A DNA stretch of 64,000 nt from Taeniopygia guttata (lineage: Eukaryota > Chordata > Aves > Passeriformes > Estrildidae), in NCBI RefSeq assembly GCF_048771995.1, contig NC_133027.1, forward strand, positions 103,042,501-103,106,500. Direction: 5' to 3'. The position numbers were made by a program, and so were the translations under genes. The stretch's first letter is position 1; every line of letters starts with the position of its first letter. Below are positions 41,101 to 48,800 of the stretch, piece by piece. The notes under the pieces were generated by a model. That model ran no database searches. It was not told the origin of the DNA and worked only from the letters and a program-made list of their open reading frames with translations.

Positions 41101-42564
41101 TTGGTCTTGTTATTCCAGACAGGCACATTGATAGTGACCTACAGGTTTGAAGTAAATCAGAATCATTCACCAGATTTGAAGTAAGTCAGATCACCCATGC
41201 CATACATACCGCAGTGTGATAGCCCGAGCAACCGGATCATTGCTGTGGATTACTGAGAAAACTCTCTTGACAAATTCATCCACATTTAAAATCTTCTCTA
41301 AGTGCTTCTCACTCTGCTGAGTAACTTTCAGCACACACAGCCTCAGGAAGTTGTTCCTGTTAGAAAACACACACGTTTCTTTGTCAAGCTATCTTGAAAC
41401 AAAAATTCAAGTACTTTAACTACTAAAATTATTTAACTACAACTTTTGGAACAAATTAAAACAAGGAGATATCTATGCTTTAGAAACATTTGAGTAGACT
41501 GATAGAGTAAAATAGAGACTATTAACATACTATTGCTTTATTTTCTAGTTCAGGTAGTGTCAAATTAAAGCCCAGTTCCAGGGAAATGAACTTGCTGACA
41601 CCAGTAAGGAGGGGTGTAAGGATGCCTGTTTTGTGCACACACAGGGATCCAAATCTGCTGGAAAAACACATTCAAGACTAAGACAGAGAAGCCTTAATTA
41701 CCATGGTCAAGTACTGAGCAAATTTATTTTCCTTCCTGAAGACAATAGTGAAGATTACACAGCATCAGCATACACCTTTGTAAGCTTTTAAGAAGGAGCT
41801 TTGATTACATTATGTACATCACTTAGACAACAGACACTTGGAAAAGCTATACTTCAAGCTTTGTTAGAGATTTAAATTTGCACATGTGATCATCCATCCA
41901 TTTATGAGTTATGATTTGAACGTGCTTATGGAGCAAAACTTACAGCAGTGAACTTAACCCAGTCAGAGAGAGAATCCTCAAATCAGGACAGATGGAAAGG
42001 AACTGTGTCATCACTCACAGCCACTCAAGTCCACTAAAGAAGTGGAAAACAAGTTCGAATCAAGCACAACTGCAGCAGACTGGGTACCACAACGGTGCTG
42101 GCAGGCAAGCAGGCCATGCCAGATCCCATCGCAGCGGCACTCCAAGGCACAGCGCGTTCCCGCGAATGAGACTCGGACGGACAGGGCGGTGGGCAGTACT
42201 CACCCCACTCTGAAAACATCGGCTAGCTTCAGGAACGCCGAGTTGATGAGGATGGGGAACGGGTATTTCTGGAAGAGCCTCGGAAAACGAACGACGGCTT
42301 CGCACTGCTCCCCGAGCTTGCCGGACCTGAGGCCTACAGGAGACAGCAGGAATCACCGCACAGCCCCGCCTCCTTCCTCCGCCGCCCGCCCGGCACAAAG
42401 CGCTACCAAGCGAAGCCCCCACCCCAGCCCCGCTGCCCAAGGCGACGACAACGCCGAGCCCGCGCGGGCCCACCCTTGTCCAGCTCCATGAGGGCGGAGT
42501 TGGCGTCCAGCTCCTGCTCGCCATAGCCCGCGTCGGCCAGGAAGGACTTGGCGCTGGCCGCCAT
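19880..42564 (-). CDS. INTS7: INTS7, Integrator complex subunit 7 (20 coding exons, full length)
   Basis: INTS7 is a scaffold subunit of Integrator, the RNA polymerase II-associated complex that cleaves snRNA 3' ends and terminates promoter-proximal transcription in the nucleus. It is built mainly of HEAT/ARM-type helical repeats with a C-terminal beta-rich region. The model joins 42564-42474, 42333-42204, 41356-41210, 38660-38523, 38056-38010, 37549-37350, 36289-36167, 33614-33497, 32545-32411, 31845-31748, 31083-30844, 30197-30060, 29341-29135, 26003-25809, 25033-24930, 24569-24501, 23486-23354, 22161-22063, 21248-21063 and 20167-19880. The total is 2886 nt, 961 aa, with all phases compatible and no internal stop. 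The protein starts [20 protein letters not shown] and ends [12 protein letters not shown], as in human INTS7 (about 962 aa). The ATG has a good context (G at -3, G at +4). Introns 14 and 17 use GC donors; the others are GT-AG. Human similarity is from memory, not from an alignment run. Confidence 0.96.
21063..21248 (-). CDS. INTS7: INTS7 coding exon 19
   Basis: Encodes [40 protein letters not shown] and on to [10 protein letters not shown]. This begins the C-terminal beta-rich part. Acceptor TTCCAG|CTT, donor AAG|GTGTGG. Confidence 0.95.
22063..22161 (-). CDS. INTS7: INTS7 coding exon 18
   Basis: Encodes [20 protein letters not shown], then [13 protein letters not shown]. Acceptor TTGCAG|CAT, donor AAG|GTAAGT (phase 0). 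Confidence 0.95.
23354..23486 (-). CDS. INTS7: INTS7 coding exon 17, followed by a GC donor
   Basis: Encodes [20 protein letters not shown], then [20 protein letters not shown] and PVSYL. The boundary TTG|GCAAGT fits the strong GC-donor consensus. Using the GT four bases further on would shift the frame into the next exon (HTACLCNAV). Acceptor TTTAAG|TTT after a long T-run. Confidence 0.93.
24501..24569 (-). CDS. INTS7: INTS7 coding exon 16 (69 nt)
   Basis: Encodes [20 protein letters not shown] and SA. Acceptor ATATCAG|ACA, donor GCAAG|GTAGGT. The exon is a multiple of three, so skipping it would preserve the frame. Confidence 0.93.
24930..25033 (-). CDS. INTS7: INTS7 coding exon 15
   Basis: Encodes [20 protein letters not shown], then [15 protein letters not shown]. 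Acceptor CTGCAG|ATG, donor GAGCT|GTATCC (phase 2). Confidence 0.94.
25809..26003 (-). CDS. INTS7: INTS7 coding exon 14, followed by a GC donor
   Basis: Encodes [20 protein letters not shown], then [20 protein letters not shown] and on to [10 protein letters not shown] (residues 605-669). The exon must end at CAG|GCATGT. The next codon expected from the family is the M of MKHSMEEF, and the nearby GT (four bases on) would break the frame. This makes intron 14 a GC-AG intron. Confidence 0.94.
26004..29134 (-). other. INTS7: INTS7 intron 13 (3.1 kb), nothing recognised
   Basis: This is the largest INTS7 intron. I see no CR1, RNA gene or coding-like frame. Short open frames such as 27255-27533 and 28070-28351 match nothing known. 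Confidence 0.6.
29135..29341 (-). CDS. INTS7: INTS7 coding exon 13
   Basis: Encodes [40 protein letters not shown] and on to [10 protein letters not shown] (residues 536-604). Donor ACG|GTCAGC is weak but is the only phase-0 GT consistent with the next exon (AASTPLNPL). Confidence 0.94.
30060..30197 (-). CDS. INTS7: INTS7 coding exon 12
   Basis: Encodes [20 protein letters not shown], then the segment [14 protein letters not shown]. Acceptor ACTAG|GTT, donor ATG|GTAAGT (phase 0). Confidence 0.95.
30844..31083 (-). CDS. INTS7: INTS7 coding exon 11
   Basis: Encodes 80 residues (about 410-489), including [20 protein letters not shown] and [20 protein letters not shown]. These are helical repeats typical of the Integrator scaffold. 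Acceptor GCAG|ATC, donor TTG|GTAAGA (phase 0). Confidence 0.96.
31748..31845 (-). CDS. INTS7: INTS7 coding exon 10
   Basis: Encodes [20 protein letters not shown], then [13 protein letters not shown]. Acceptor TTGTAG|ATC, donor AAG|GTGACT (phase 0). Confidence 0.94.
32411..32545 (-). CDS. INTS7: INTS7 coding exon 9
   Basis: Starts with a less conserved, Ala/Thr-rich stretch (GAAATTARS). It then has [20 protein letters not shown] and [16 protein letters not shown], matching the human order. Acceptor ATTTAG|GAG, donor AAAG|GTAAGG. Confidence 0.94.
33497..33614 (-). CDS. INTS7: INTS7 coding exon 8
   Basis: Encodes [20 protein letters not shown], then [19 protein letters not shown]. Acceptor TTTTTAG|GCA, donor CCAG|GTAAGA (phase 1). 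Confidence 0.95.
33615..36166 (-). other. INTS7: INTS7 intron 7 (2.55 kb), nothing recognised
   Basis: A+T-rich intronic DNA with no recognisable repeat family, RNA gene or conserved open frame. Confidence 0.6.
36167..36289 (-). CDS. INTS7: INTS7 coding exon 7
   Basis: Encodes [20 protein letters not shown], then [20 protein letters not shown]. Acceptor TTGCAG|ATT. The donor CAG|GTCTAT is weak beyond the invariant GT, but the residue phase on both sides supports it. Confidence 0.94.
37350..37549 (-). CDS. INTS7: INTS7 coding exon 6
   Basis: Encodes [20 protein letters not shown], then [20 protein letters not shown] and on to SSLVDIPKQ. Donor CAG|GTAACT, phase 0. An overlapping minus frame at 37363-37560 is only a shadow. 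Confidence 0.96.
38010..38056 (-). CDS. INTS7: INTS7 coding exon 5 (47-nt microexon-like)
   Basis: Encodes [15 protein letters not shown], residues about 169-184. Acceptor CCACAG|GGAT, donor CAAG|GTACAT (phase 1). It is the smallest INTS7 exon, but its phases fit both neighbours. Confidence 0.94.
38523..38660 (-). CDS. INTS7: INTS7 coding exon 4
   Basis: Encodes [20 protein letters not shown], then [20 protein letters not shown], ending FSAQSK. This is nearly identical to human INTS7. Acceptor TGTAG|G, donor TCTAA|GTAAGA (phase 2). A run of 14 T (38514-38501) starts eight bases into the following intron. Confidence 0.96.
40150..40247. repeat. 49-bp imperfect tandem duplication
   Basis: Two adjacent units (40150-40198 and 40199-about 40247) both begin TATCCACAAAATTCT and continue with matching CATCA, GGTTA and CCTTG blocks. 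The unit lies in INTS7 intron 3, about 95 bp from the 3' end of the CR1 copy. It looks like an old local duplication. Confidence 0.75.
40341..41112 (-). mobile_element. CR1 LINE, 5'-truncated, in INTS7 intron 3
   Basis: The plus strand reads as the reverse complement of a CR1 3' half, beginning AATCACAGAATGGCCTGGG and then GGAAGGGACCTTAAAGACC. The element is thus on the minus strand, the same direction as INTS7. Decayed ORF2 C-terminal coding is visible in minus-strand frames between 40347 and 41100, for example [32 protein letters not shown] and [12 protein letters not shown]. These pieces lie in different frames, so the copy is inactive. About 770 bp remain. The usual terminal octamer repeat is almost absent, and the upper boundary near 41112 is approximate. 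Confidence 0.95.
41210..41356 (-). CDS. INTS7: INTS7 coding exon 3
   Basis: Encodes [20 protein letters not shown] through [11 protein letters not shown], part of the helical-repeat N-terminus. Donor CG|GTATGT (phase 2). The 2.5-kb intron that follows holds a CR1 fragment. Confidence 0.95.
42204..42333 (-). CDS. INTS7: INTS7 coding exon 2
   Basis: Encodes residues 31-74: [20 protein letters not shown], then the [20 protein letters not shown] segment. Acceptor CTGTAG|GC, donor GG|GTGAGT (phase 2). Confidence 0.95.
42474..42564 (-). CDS. INTS7: INTS7 coding exon 1
   Basis: Encodes residues 1-30, the highly conserved N-terminus ending in SALMELDKG. The start is the first ATG, at 42564-42562. 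The frame stays open upstream, but only non-ATG triplets are available there. The donor is AAGG|GTGGGC (phase 1). Intron 1 is only 140 bp. Confidence 0.95.
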
Positions 42565-42790
42565 GGCTGCCGTTCGCCGCCGCTCCGCGCACGCGCAGCC
42601 GCGCGCCCGGCCCCGCCCTCCCGGCGCGGCCGCGGGAACCGGCGGCGGGCGCGGCCCGCCCACCCCCGCGCCGCCCAATCAGAGGAGGCGGGCGAGGCGC
42701 GGCGCGGGAGGCGCTGACCAATGAGGGCGCGCGGCTCGCTTGGCGGGCCGGTGGTTTGGCGGGAGCTGGTTCGGCCGTGTCCCTGTGGCC
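42565..42790. promoter_or_regulatory. INTS7/DTL bidirectional promoter
   Basis: Only 226 bp separate the two start codons, so 5'UTRs and core promoters must lie here. I see two plus-strand CCAAT boxes at 42675-42679 and 42718-42722 (43 bp apart), which are NF-Y-type sites. E2F-like motifs are CTTGGCGGG at 42739-42747 and TTTGGCGGGA at 42755-42764. A GC box (CCCCGCCC) is at 42611-42618. No TATA box is present. NF-Y plus E2F sites fit the known S-phase induction of DTL; INTS7 is expected to be more constitutive. Transcription start sites cannot be fixed from sequence. Confidence 0.85.
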
Positions 42791-42836
42791 ATGCTGTGCC
42801 AAGCGCTGCTCCGCCGCGCCGCCGCCGCGCCCGCCC
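42791..42836 (+). CDS. DTL: DTL coding exon 1
   Basis: Encodes MLCQALLRRAAAAPA plus one base (phase 1). Start context GGCC-ATG has G at -3. The MLxxxLR pattern resembles the human start MLFNSVLR. The last 11 bases are already part of the 19-bp minisatellite register. An equally good donor lies 18 nt downstream. Confidence 0.88.
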
Positions 42837-45800
42837 GTGAGTACCGCGCCTCCCGTGAGTACCGCGCCTCCCGTCCGGTGCCGAGCCTCCCGTCCGGTGC
42901 CGAGCCTCCCCGCCGGTACCGCGCCTCCCCGCCGGTACCGCGCCTCCCCGCCGGTACCGCGCTTCCCGTCCGGTACCGCGCCTCCCGTCCGGTGCCGAGC
43001 CTCCCCGCCGGTACCACGCCTCCCGTCCGGTACCGCGCCTCCCGTCCGGTGCCGAGCCTCCCCGCCGGTACCGCGCCTCCCGTCCGGTACCGTGCCTCCC
43101 GTCCGGTACCGCGCTTCCCCCCTGGTACCGAGGCTCCCCGCCGGTGCCGCGCCTCCCGTCCGGTGCCGAGCCTCCCGTCCGGTGCCGAGCCTCCCGTCCG
43201 GTGCCGAACCTTCCCGCCGGTACCGCGCCTTCCCGCCGGTACCGCGCCTCCCGTCCGGTACCGCGCCTCCCGTCCGGTGCCGAGCCTCCCCGCCGGTACC
43301 GAGCCTCCCCGCACGCCCCCCCGTCCCCATCCATCCCCGGCCGCCTTGCGGTCGTGGCGCCCGAGCCTGTGGGGTCTGAGACGCTTACGGTCCGTCTGTC
43401 CCGTTGTAGGCCGGTCCTCAGCGTTTCCCCTGCAGCATCTCTTGGACAGCTACCAGTGCAGCCGAGAAGATGACCACCTGTCGTACGGGGGAACGGGAAT
43501 GCCGGTCCCTCCTTTCGGCTGCACCTTTTCTACAGGTAAATTCACCTCCTTAAAGATCTTTTGAGGGGCCAGGGTATAGGTTCTGTTTCAGCAGTTTCTT
43601 GTTTTAAAGTGTGAACTTGCTCCTACAACGTGCTTGCTCCTACACGTGATAAACTTTGGATCGTGGTGCACCTAGAGACTGATGGAAAGTATTCCCTCAA
43701 AGAAGCATTTATTTTAGTGTCTCTTTGTTTCATCTCTGTGTGTGTTTCAAGGTGTGTCCTCTTGGAGACAGTGTGAGGCTACATAGGAAAAAAACTAGGC
43801 TTTGTTCAAAATATATAAAAACTATAATAGAGTGGAGAACATTAGGTAGAAATCAGAGGTGGATGTCACCAGGAGTTGCACACAGCATTTCCCCATGATG
43901 GAGGAAAGGAGTAAGCAATGGAGCTCCTGGATCTTTAGGGCAAATTTTTTTCATTCATTGTACTCTAGTTTTGGCATGAGATTTTACATTTCTCTAAGGT
44001 GGCCTCCTTCTTTTCCAAGTCAGGTCATGGAAAATGTGGGAGGCTGTAGATGATAGGTGCTCTAGAGATAGGAAACTGTAACTAGAAAACTGCTATAGCT
44101 GGTGGAAGAGGTATTATCTCAAAAGTTGTTTCTGGAGTCATTTGATTGCCCATGTATAGTCATTCCAGAACAGAACATCTAGAAAAAGTGCTTGCTAGTA
44201 TTTCTGTATTTTTACAGTTAAGTTGCTATGTAAATGCGCTTTATTTCACAGCTTTATGTTTGCTGCATTCCCTCTTTAAAACATATGTGGCTCTCACAAA
44301 GAGCAAGGGTAGGATTTTGTATTAGCTCCATAATATAATACTCATCAATTTCTTTTCAGCCCCAAATTTGGAGCACGTCCTGGCAGTTGCAAATGAAGAA
44401 GGGTTTGTTAGACTGTATGATACTGAATCACAGACCACCAGCAAGCTCATCTTTAAAGGTAAATGTTGTATAGAAGGTGATCTTCATTTGACATGACAAG
44501 TGTGGGATTTACTGGAATCAAAGAGAGCTTTTTGCAAGTCCTTAAAACGTAAATTTTAGGCAGTACTTTATTCCTTCTGCATAGTTTACTGAGTCTTCTT
44601 CACAAAGCAGCAGCACAATGTACTCTTACTGCAGTAGCAGATGAATTGTTCTGTATTGTCTTTCATGCCTAAGGCAAACTGTTGACAAGATTTCTGATTT
44701 CAGTGTCCAGATGTCATTTGCAAAATACCATGCTGCAGTGCACTGAACTAATCTTGGCTTTTGTTTTCTTGTTAGAATGGCAGGCTCACTCAAATGCTGT
44801 GTTCGACCTTGCCTGGGTGCCAGGGGAACACGGGATTGTAAGTAGTCTTTTGCCATCTCATTTTCTAATGCTTTGGCAACTGTGTACAGAAAATGACTTA
44901 AGCTTTTTATTTTTCCCTCTGAAGGTCACTGCTTCAGGAGATCAGACAGCCAAGGTGTGGGATGTGAGAGCTGGCGAGCTTCTTGGCATATGCAAAGGTC
45001 ACCAGTGTAGCCTCAAGTCAGTTGCTTTTTCTAGATTTGAGAAAGGTAAATGTTGGTATTCCCTGTTGTCTGTTTTTTCCTTTTTCTTTACTCCAGGCAA
45101 AGTACATTTAAGGTCTGAAAAAGGGCTTTGGAAACTGAGGGGTACCAATAGCACAGGCCTGAGCAGTGACCCAGCCAGCAAAGCAAAACTGTCTAGTTGG
45201 AACTTGATGGTGTCCTAATGCTAAAATCTGCACATTTCTGATCTTGGGCAGAGATGAGATAGGATATCTGCTTCCATACCCAAGTGTGTGATTATGGTTT
45301 CCATAAGCTGGTTTCTCTAGTGGGAGTAAAAAAAGGATAGTAAGAGAAAGGGAACAAGTCAAAAAGCATGGCAAAACAATGGCCTGAGTTTTATATTTCC
45401 AGGACTGGCATCACAAGTGTTGGGACAGAAGAGCCAGAGGTACATAGGTGGCATTGTACTGCATTCAGTTAATTAAATGAATGCTTTTAGAAGCTAATAA
45501 CACTTTTTTTCTTGCAGCTGTCTTCTGTACTGGAGGGAGAGATGGAAACATCATGGTTTGGGATACCAGGTGCAACAAGAAAGGTAAATAAACTTTCAGA
45601 TATGTATCAAAAAAGCTAGGTATCTCATGTAAAAGGACTGCTCAGATGGACTTCTTGGACTGATACTTTTGATTACAATGTAGGCAGAAGAGGACTCTCA
45701 GATAACTGTACTGCTTTAGGTGCTGTAAGAGGATGGAATAGGTATCTCTGCTATCTATGTATATTACATTTCTCCACTTTGCAGCAGTCCCAGATGTGCA

Positions 45801-48800
45801 ACATCAGGGGCTGGTTTGAGAATTCCATGTGTGTAGGTAAAGAGATGAGGCTGTATAGAATACATCCCTGCTAGGGCAGTGCAGAAGCAGATGAGATAGG
45901 AGAGATTTCTTAGGTCAGAGCCATCCAGAGGGGTGAGGAAAAGCTGGCAAGGCTCCTGCCAGAGTAGGAAGGAAGGCAGAAAGTGTAGGAAAAAAGAGCT
46001 TGTGAGTGCTGGTAGCAACTGAATATATGGTGGGAAAAACTACTATAAATATGTGAGCATATTCTGCTCCTCTGTTTCCTAGAGCTTTTCCTTCTCCAGC
46101 CCCTTCCCCTTATGCCATTTCCCAGTTCCCTGCTCTGCCACACCAGTTTCTTTGCCTGAACATGTCTTACTCTTCCATCTGTCCCAGGTTCCCTGGCTCT
46201 TCAAGCAGGCAAGTGAACAAAAAGTTGACTGATTCCACATGATTGAAGTGGAAGGTGTAGGAAAAAGAAAAGTAGAACTGTCGCCTTACTCTAGTAAGGC
46301 AGTACATTTCTAAAGGTAATAGAGAAAAGGCTGAACAGGAAATTATAAAATAGAGTAGAAAAGCACTGGAAATCTTCCAGTGAGTGCAGTTCTGCTTGGG
46401 ATGAGTGGGTTGAACACTCAGACCAGGATGCATGTGAAAAACAGATAAAGGGGTAATAATTTCCAAAGGCAGCCTGCCTAGATCAGTTTTAGTTTCAATG
46501 TCCATGCTACACTGACGGCTGCAGTTTTTTGCACTGTGTTTTTCTCACTGGTTTTGTAAATACGTAATTTTTGTTTTCAGGATGCATAAATGATTTTAAA
46601 GGTTAACCTAAGCTACCTTTTAGGTCTAATCCCAAGCTGATGCCTGTTTTATTAAAGGGATAGCAAAATTGCATGTAAACTACTAATTGAGATGTCTTTG
46701 ATTTCTTTCAGATGGCTTTTACAGGCAGGTAAATCAAATCAGTGGAGCACACAATGTGGCTGAGAAGCAGACTCCCTCCAAACTGAAGAAGAGGAGGCAG
46801 AACCTGAGAGGACTTGCTCCCTTGGTGGTGGGTATCTGGGCAACAAACAAATTGTCTCTTCTGGGGACAGTGGTATTCACAGAATTCTTCCTAAGTAAAT
46901 GTAGTGAGAAATGTGTGGCTTGTATGTGGTAAGTGCTTCCATTTATCTTTGCAGGGATAGGGTTTTTTGTCATGGTCATTTGCAATGGCTAATTTTAGAC
47001 ATTGTTTAGTTGCCTAACAGCCCACGTGCCATAAAAGCCAACATTGGGCAAATGCTGTGTGAAAATACAGGGGAGGATTTTTTTCCCTTCCCAGGGAGGA
47101 AAGGAGTGGCCAGCATTCCATTTTCGAGGAGAGAGATATGGAGAGTTGTAATTTTTTTTCTTTTTTTTTTTACCCCCTTAATTTGACCAGACAAATTACT
47201 GCCTTACTGGAGGAAGACTAGATCATTTTTAATCTATTAAACTTTGGGATGAAGGCAGCTCTCTTACCTGTGAGCTGAAAGGTGTAATCTCAAACTGCTG
47301 CCCAAACACTTATCTCTCAATGGCAATTTCTCTGGTGGGAGTGTTCAAAGCATTGTTGTGTCCTAAATAACATCTGCTGTTTCTATGTTCTGCTGCCTGG
47401 CTAGGAGGAGGTTTTCACTGTGTTCACATGGCCTTGAACTAAGCAGCAAGATCTTGCTGACCTTAAAAGAAAATAAAATTCTTTTTTCTTCTCTTTTTAA
47501 GGATTTCCAGCAGAGTGTAACTGTGGTGCTGTTTCAGGATGAACATACTCTTATCTCTGCAGGAGCTGTTGATGGGTAAGGAGGGAGGATGCCTGCTTTC
47601 CTGTCCATTCTGTGTGCTCAGTGGCATAAAAAGATTGGGAGATTTTCTCTCTAAGACCAATCAGTGGCCAAGAAGGCTAGAGCTACTGCGAGGTGGAATC
47701 AGTAGCTATGCTGCCAGCTTCCATTGGCTTTACTTCCTTACTGGAGATTGCAGTACTGGACAAGCTGTGATATGTGCTAAATGCTCATTTTAATCTTAGC
47801 TACGGGGCAGAATGAGAGCAATTCTTCCCTCTCTCTTTTCTCACGGACCTATGAGACCACACATAGACAGACTATTGTTAGACAGCCTTATGGATGTGAG
47901 TGGGTGGTCAGGGCCTGGACATGCGTAGGCATGCTTCAGAAAATGTTGCTTTGAGTTACAAAAGATGCATTCTCCTAGGTGCCAGATTTCTTGGAGGGAT
48001 CAAGCATCTTGGAGCTTGAGCAAACTGTCTTATTGATCAGCATGTAAATGATCCTCTTGGATTCGATTCTTTAGCAGGTTCCATGTGGTCAGAGCCTTTC
48101 TGAGGCAGATAAGACTGACTGTCCTGCCTATGGTTCATGACAGAGACTTGCTGCCAAAGAGCAAGTAAAAAAATTGGAAGACTTAATTTTAAAAACTACA
48201 GACTAAAACTACTTGTCAGAAGTAAAAATGCATCTACATATTTCCTTCTACTAGTTGAAGGAATTTGGCTTCTAGGCTCTTGTTCTACCTTGTGTTAGTT
48301 ACAGAAGTCAGTGCTGCCTCCTCACCCATGGCCAGCAGAGCAATTGTTTGGCTTTCAGCACGGCTCTGCGCTGCTCCTGCTCAGCTGTTGTCTCCTTAGC
48401 ACTGGATACTCCTCAGTCATGAGCAGCCTGGCTTCTTGTGCTCTTAAAAGGCTTTATCAGCATGGGAAGGGAAATTTGGAAGCTGGAGACACTCGTGCTT
48501 TTCTATTCCAGCGTGATCAAAGTGTGGGACTTGCGCAGGAACTACGCTGCTTTCCGTCAGGACCCGCTGCCCCTCAGGTCCTTCTGCTACCCTGGAACCA
48601 GCACTCGCAAGCTTGGTGAGCACAGCACACGGATTTGTGAGAGTGCAGAATGAATTTAAGAAGTACTGTCAATGACATTTATCTTTATAGCCAATTGTTG
48701 ATCAGACTAGCAAACTCTGCAGGGTATTTTGATTACCAATACCAAATTTTCAAGTTGAAGAGCAAACATGCCTGACTTTTATATCACCGCACCAATGACA

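Larger units (their letters stand above)
42350..43400. promoter_or_regulatory. CpG island over the INTS7-DTL divergent promoter
   Basis: An abrupt switch from A+T-rich DNA to very G+C- and CpG-rich DNA covers INTS7 exon 1, the inter-gene space, DTL exon 1 and the DTL intron 1 minisatellite. Edges are judged by eye. Confidence 0.85.

Noticed and set aside
42565-42678. In-frame 38-codon upstream extension of INTS7
   Set aside because: The frame is open but has no ATG (it begins at a TTG). The ATG at 42564 has a good context and matches the conserved INTS7 start.
42060-43334. Very long minus-strand open frames (424, 325 and 211 codons) upstream of INTS7
   Set aside because: They are read through the 19-bp minisatellite, whose three-unit period of 57 bp has no stops. 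The proteins are pure Gly/Arg/Thr/Ala repeats, and the frames cross the INTS7 promoter and exon 1.
42740-43564. Plus-strand open frames of 274 and 207 codons across DTL exon 1, intron 1 and exon 2
   Set aside because: The same minisatellite is the cause. The real exons 1 and 2 are joined by splicing across it, and the repeat translation (SRPVPSLP-type) has no family.
44682-45218. A 178-codon single open frame on the plus strand
   Set aside because: It is not a separate gene. It is DTL exons 4 and 5 with the in-frame intron 4 between them, plus flanking intron.
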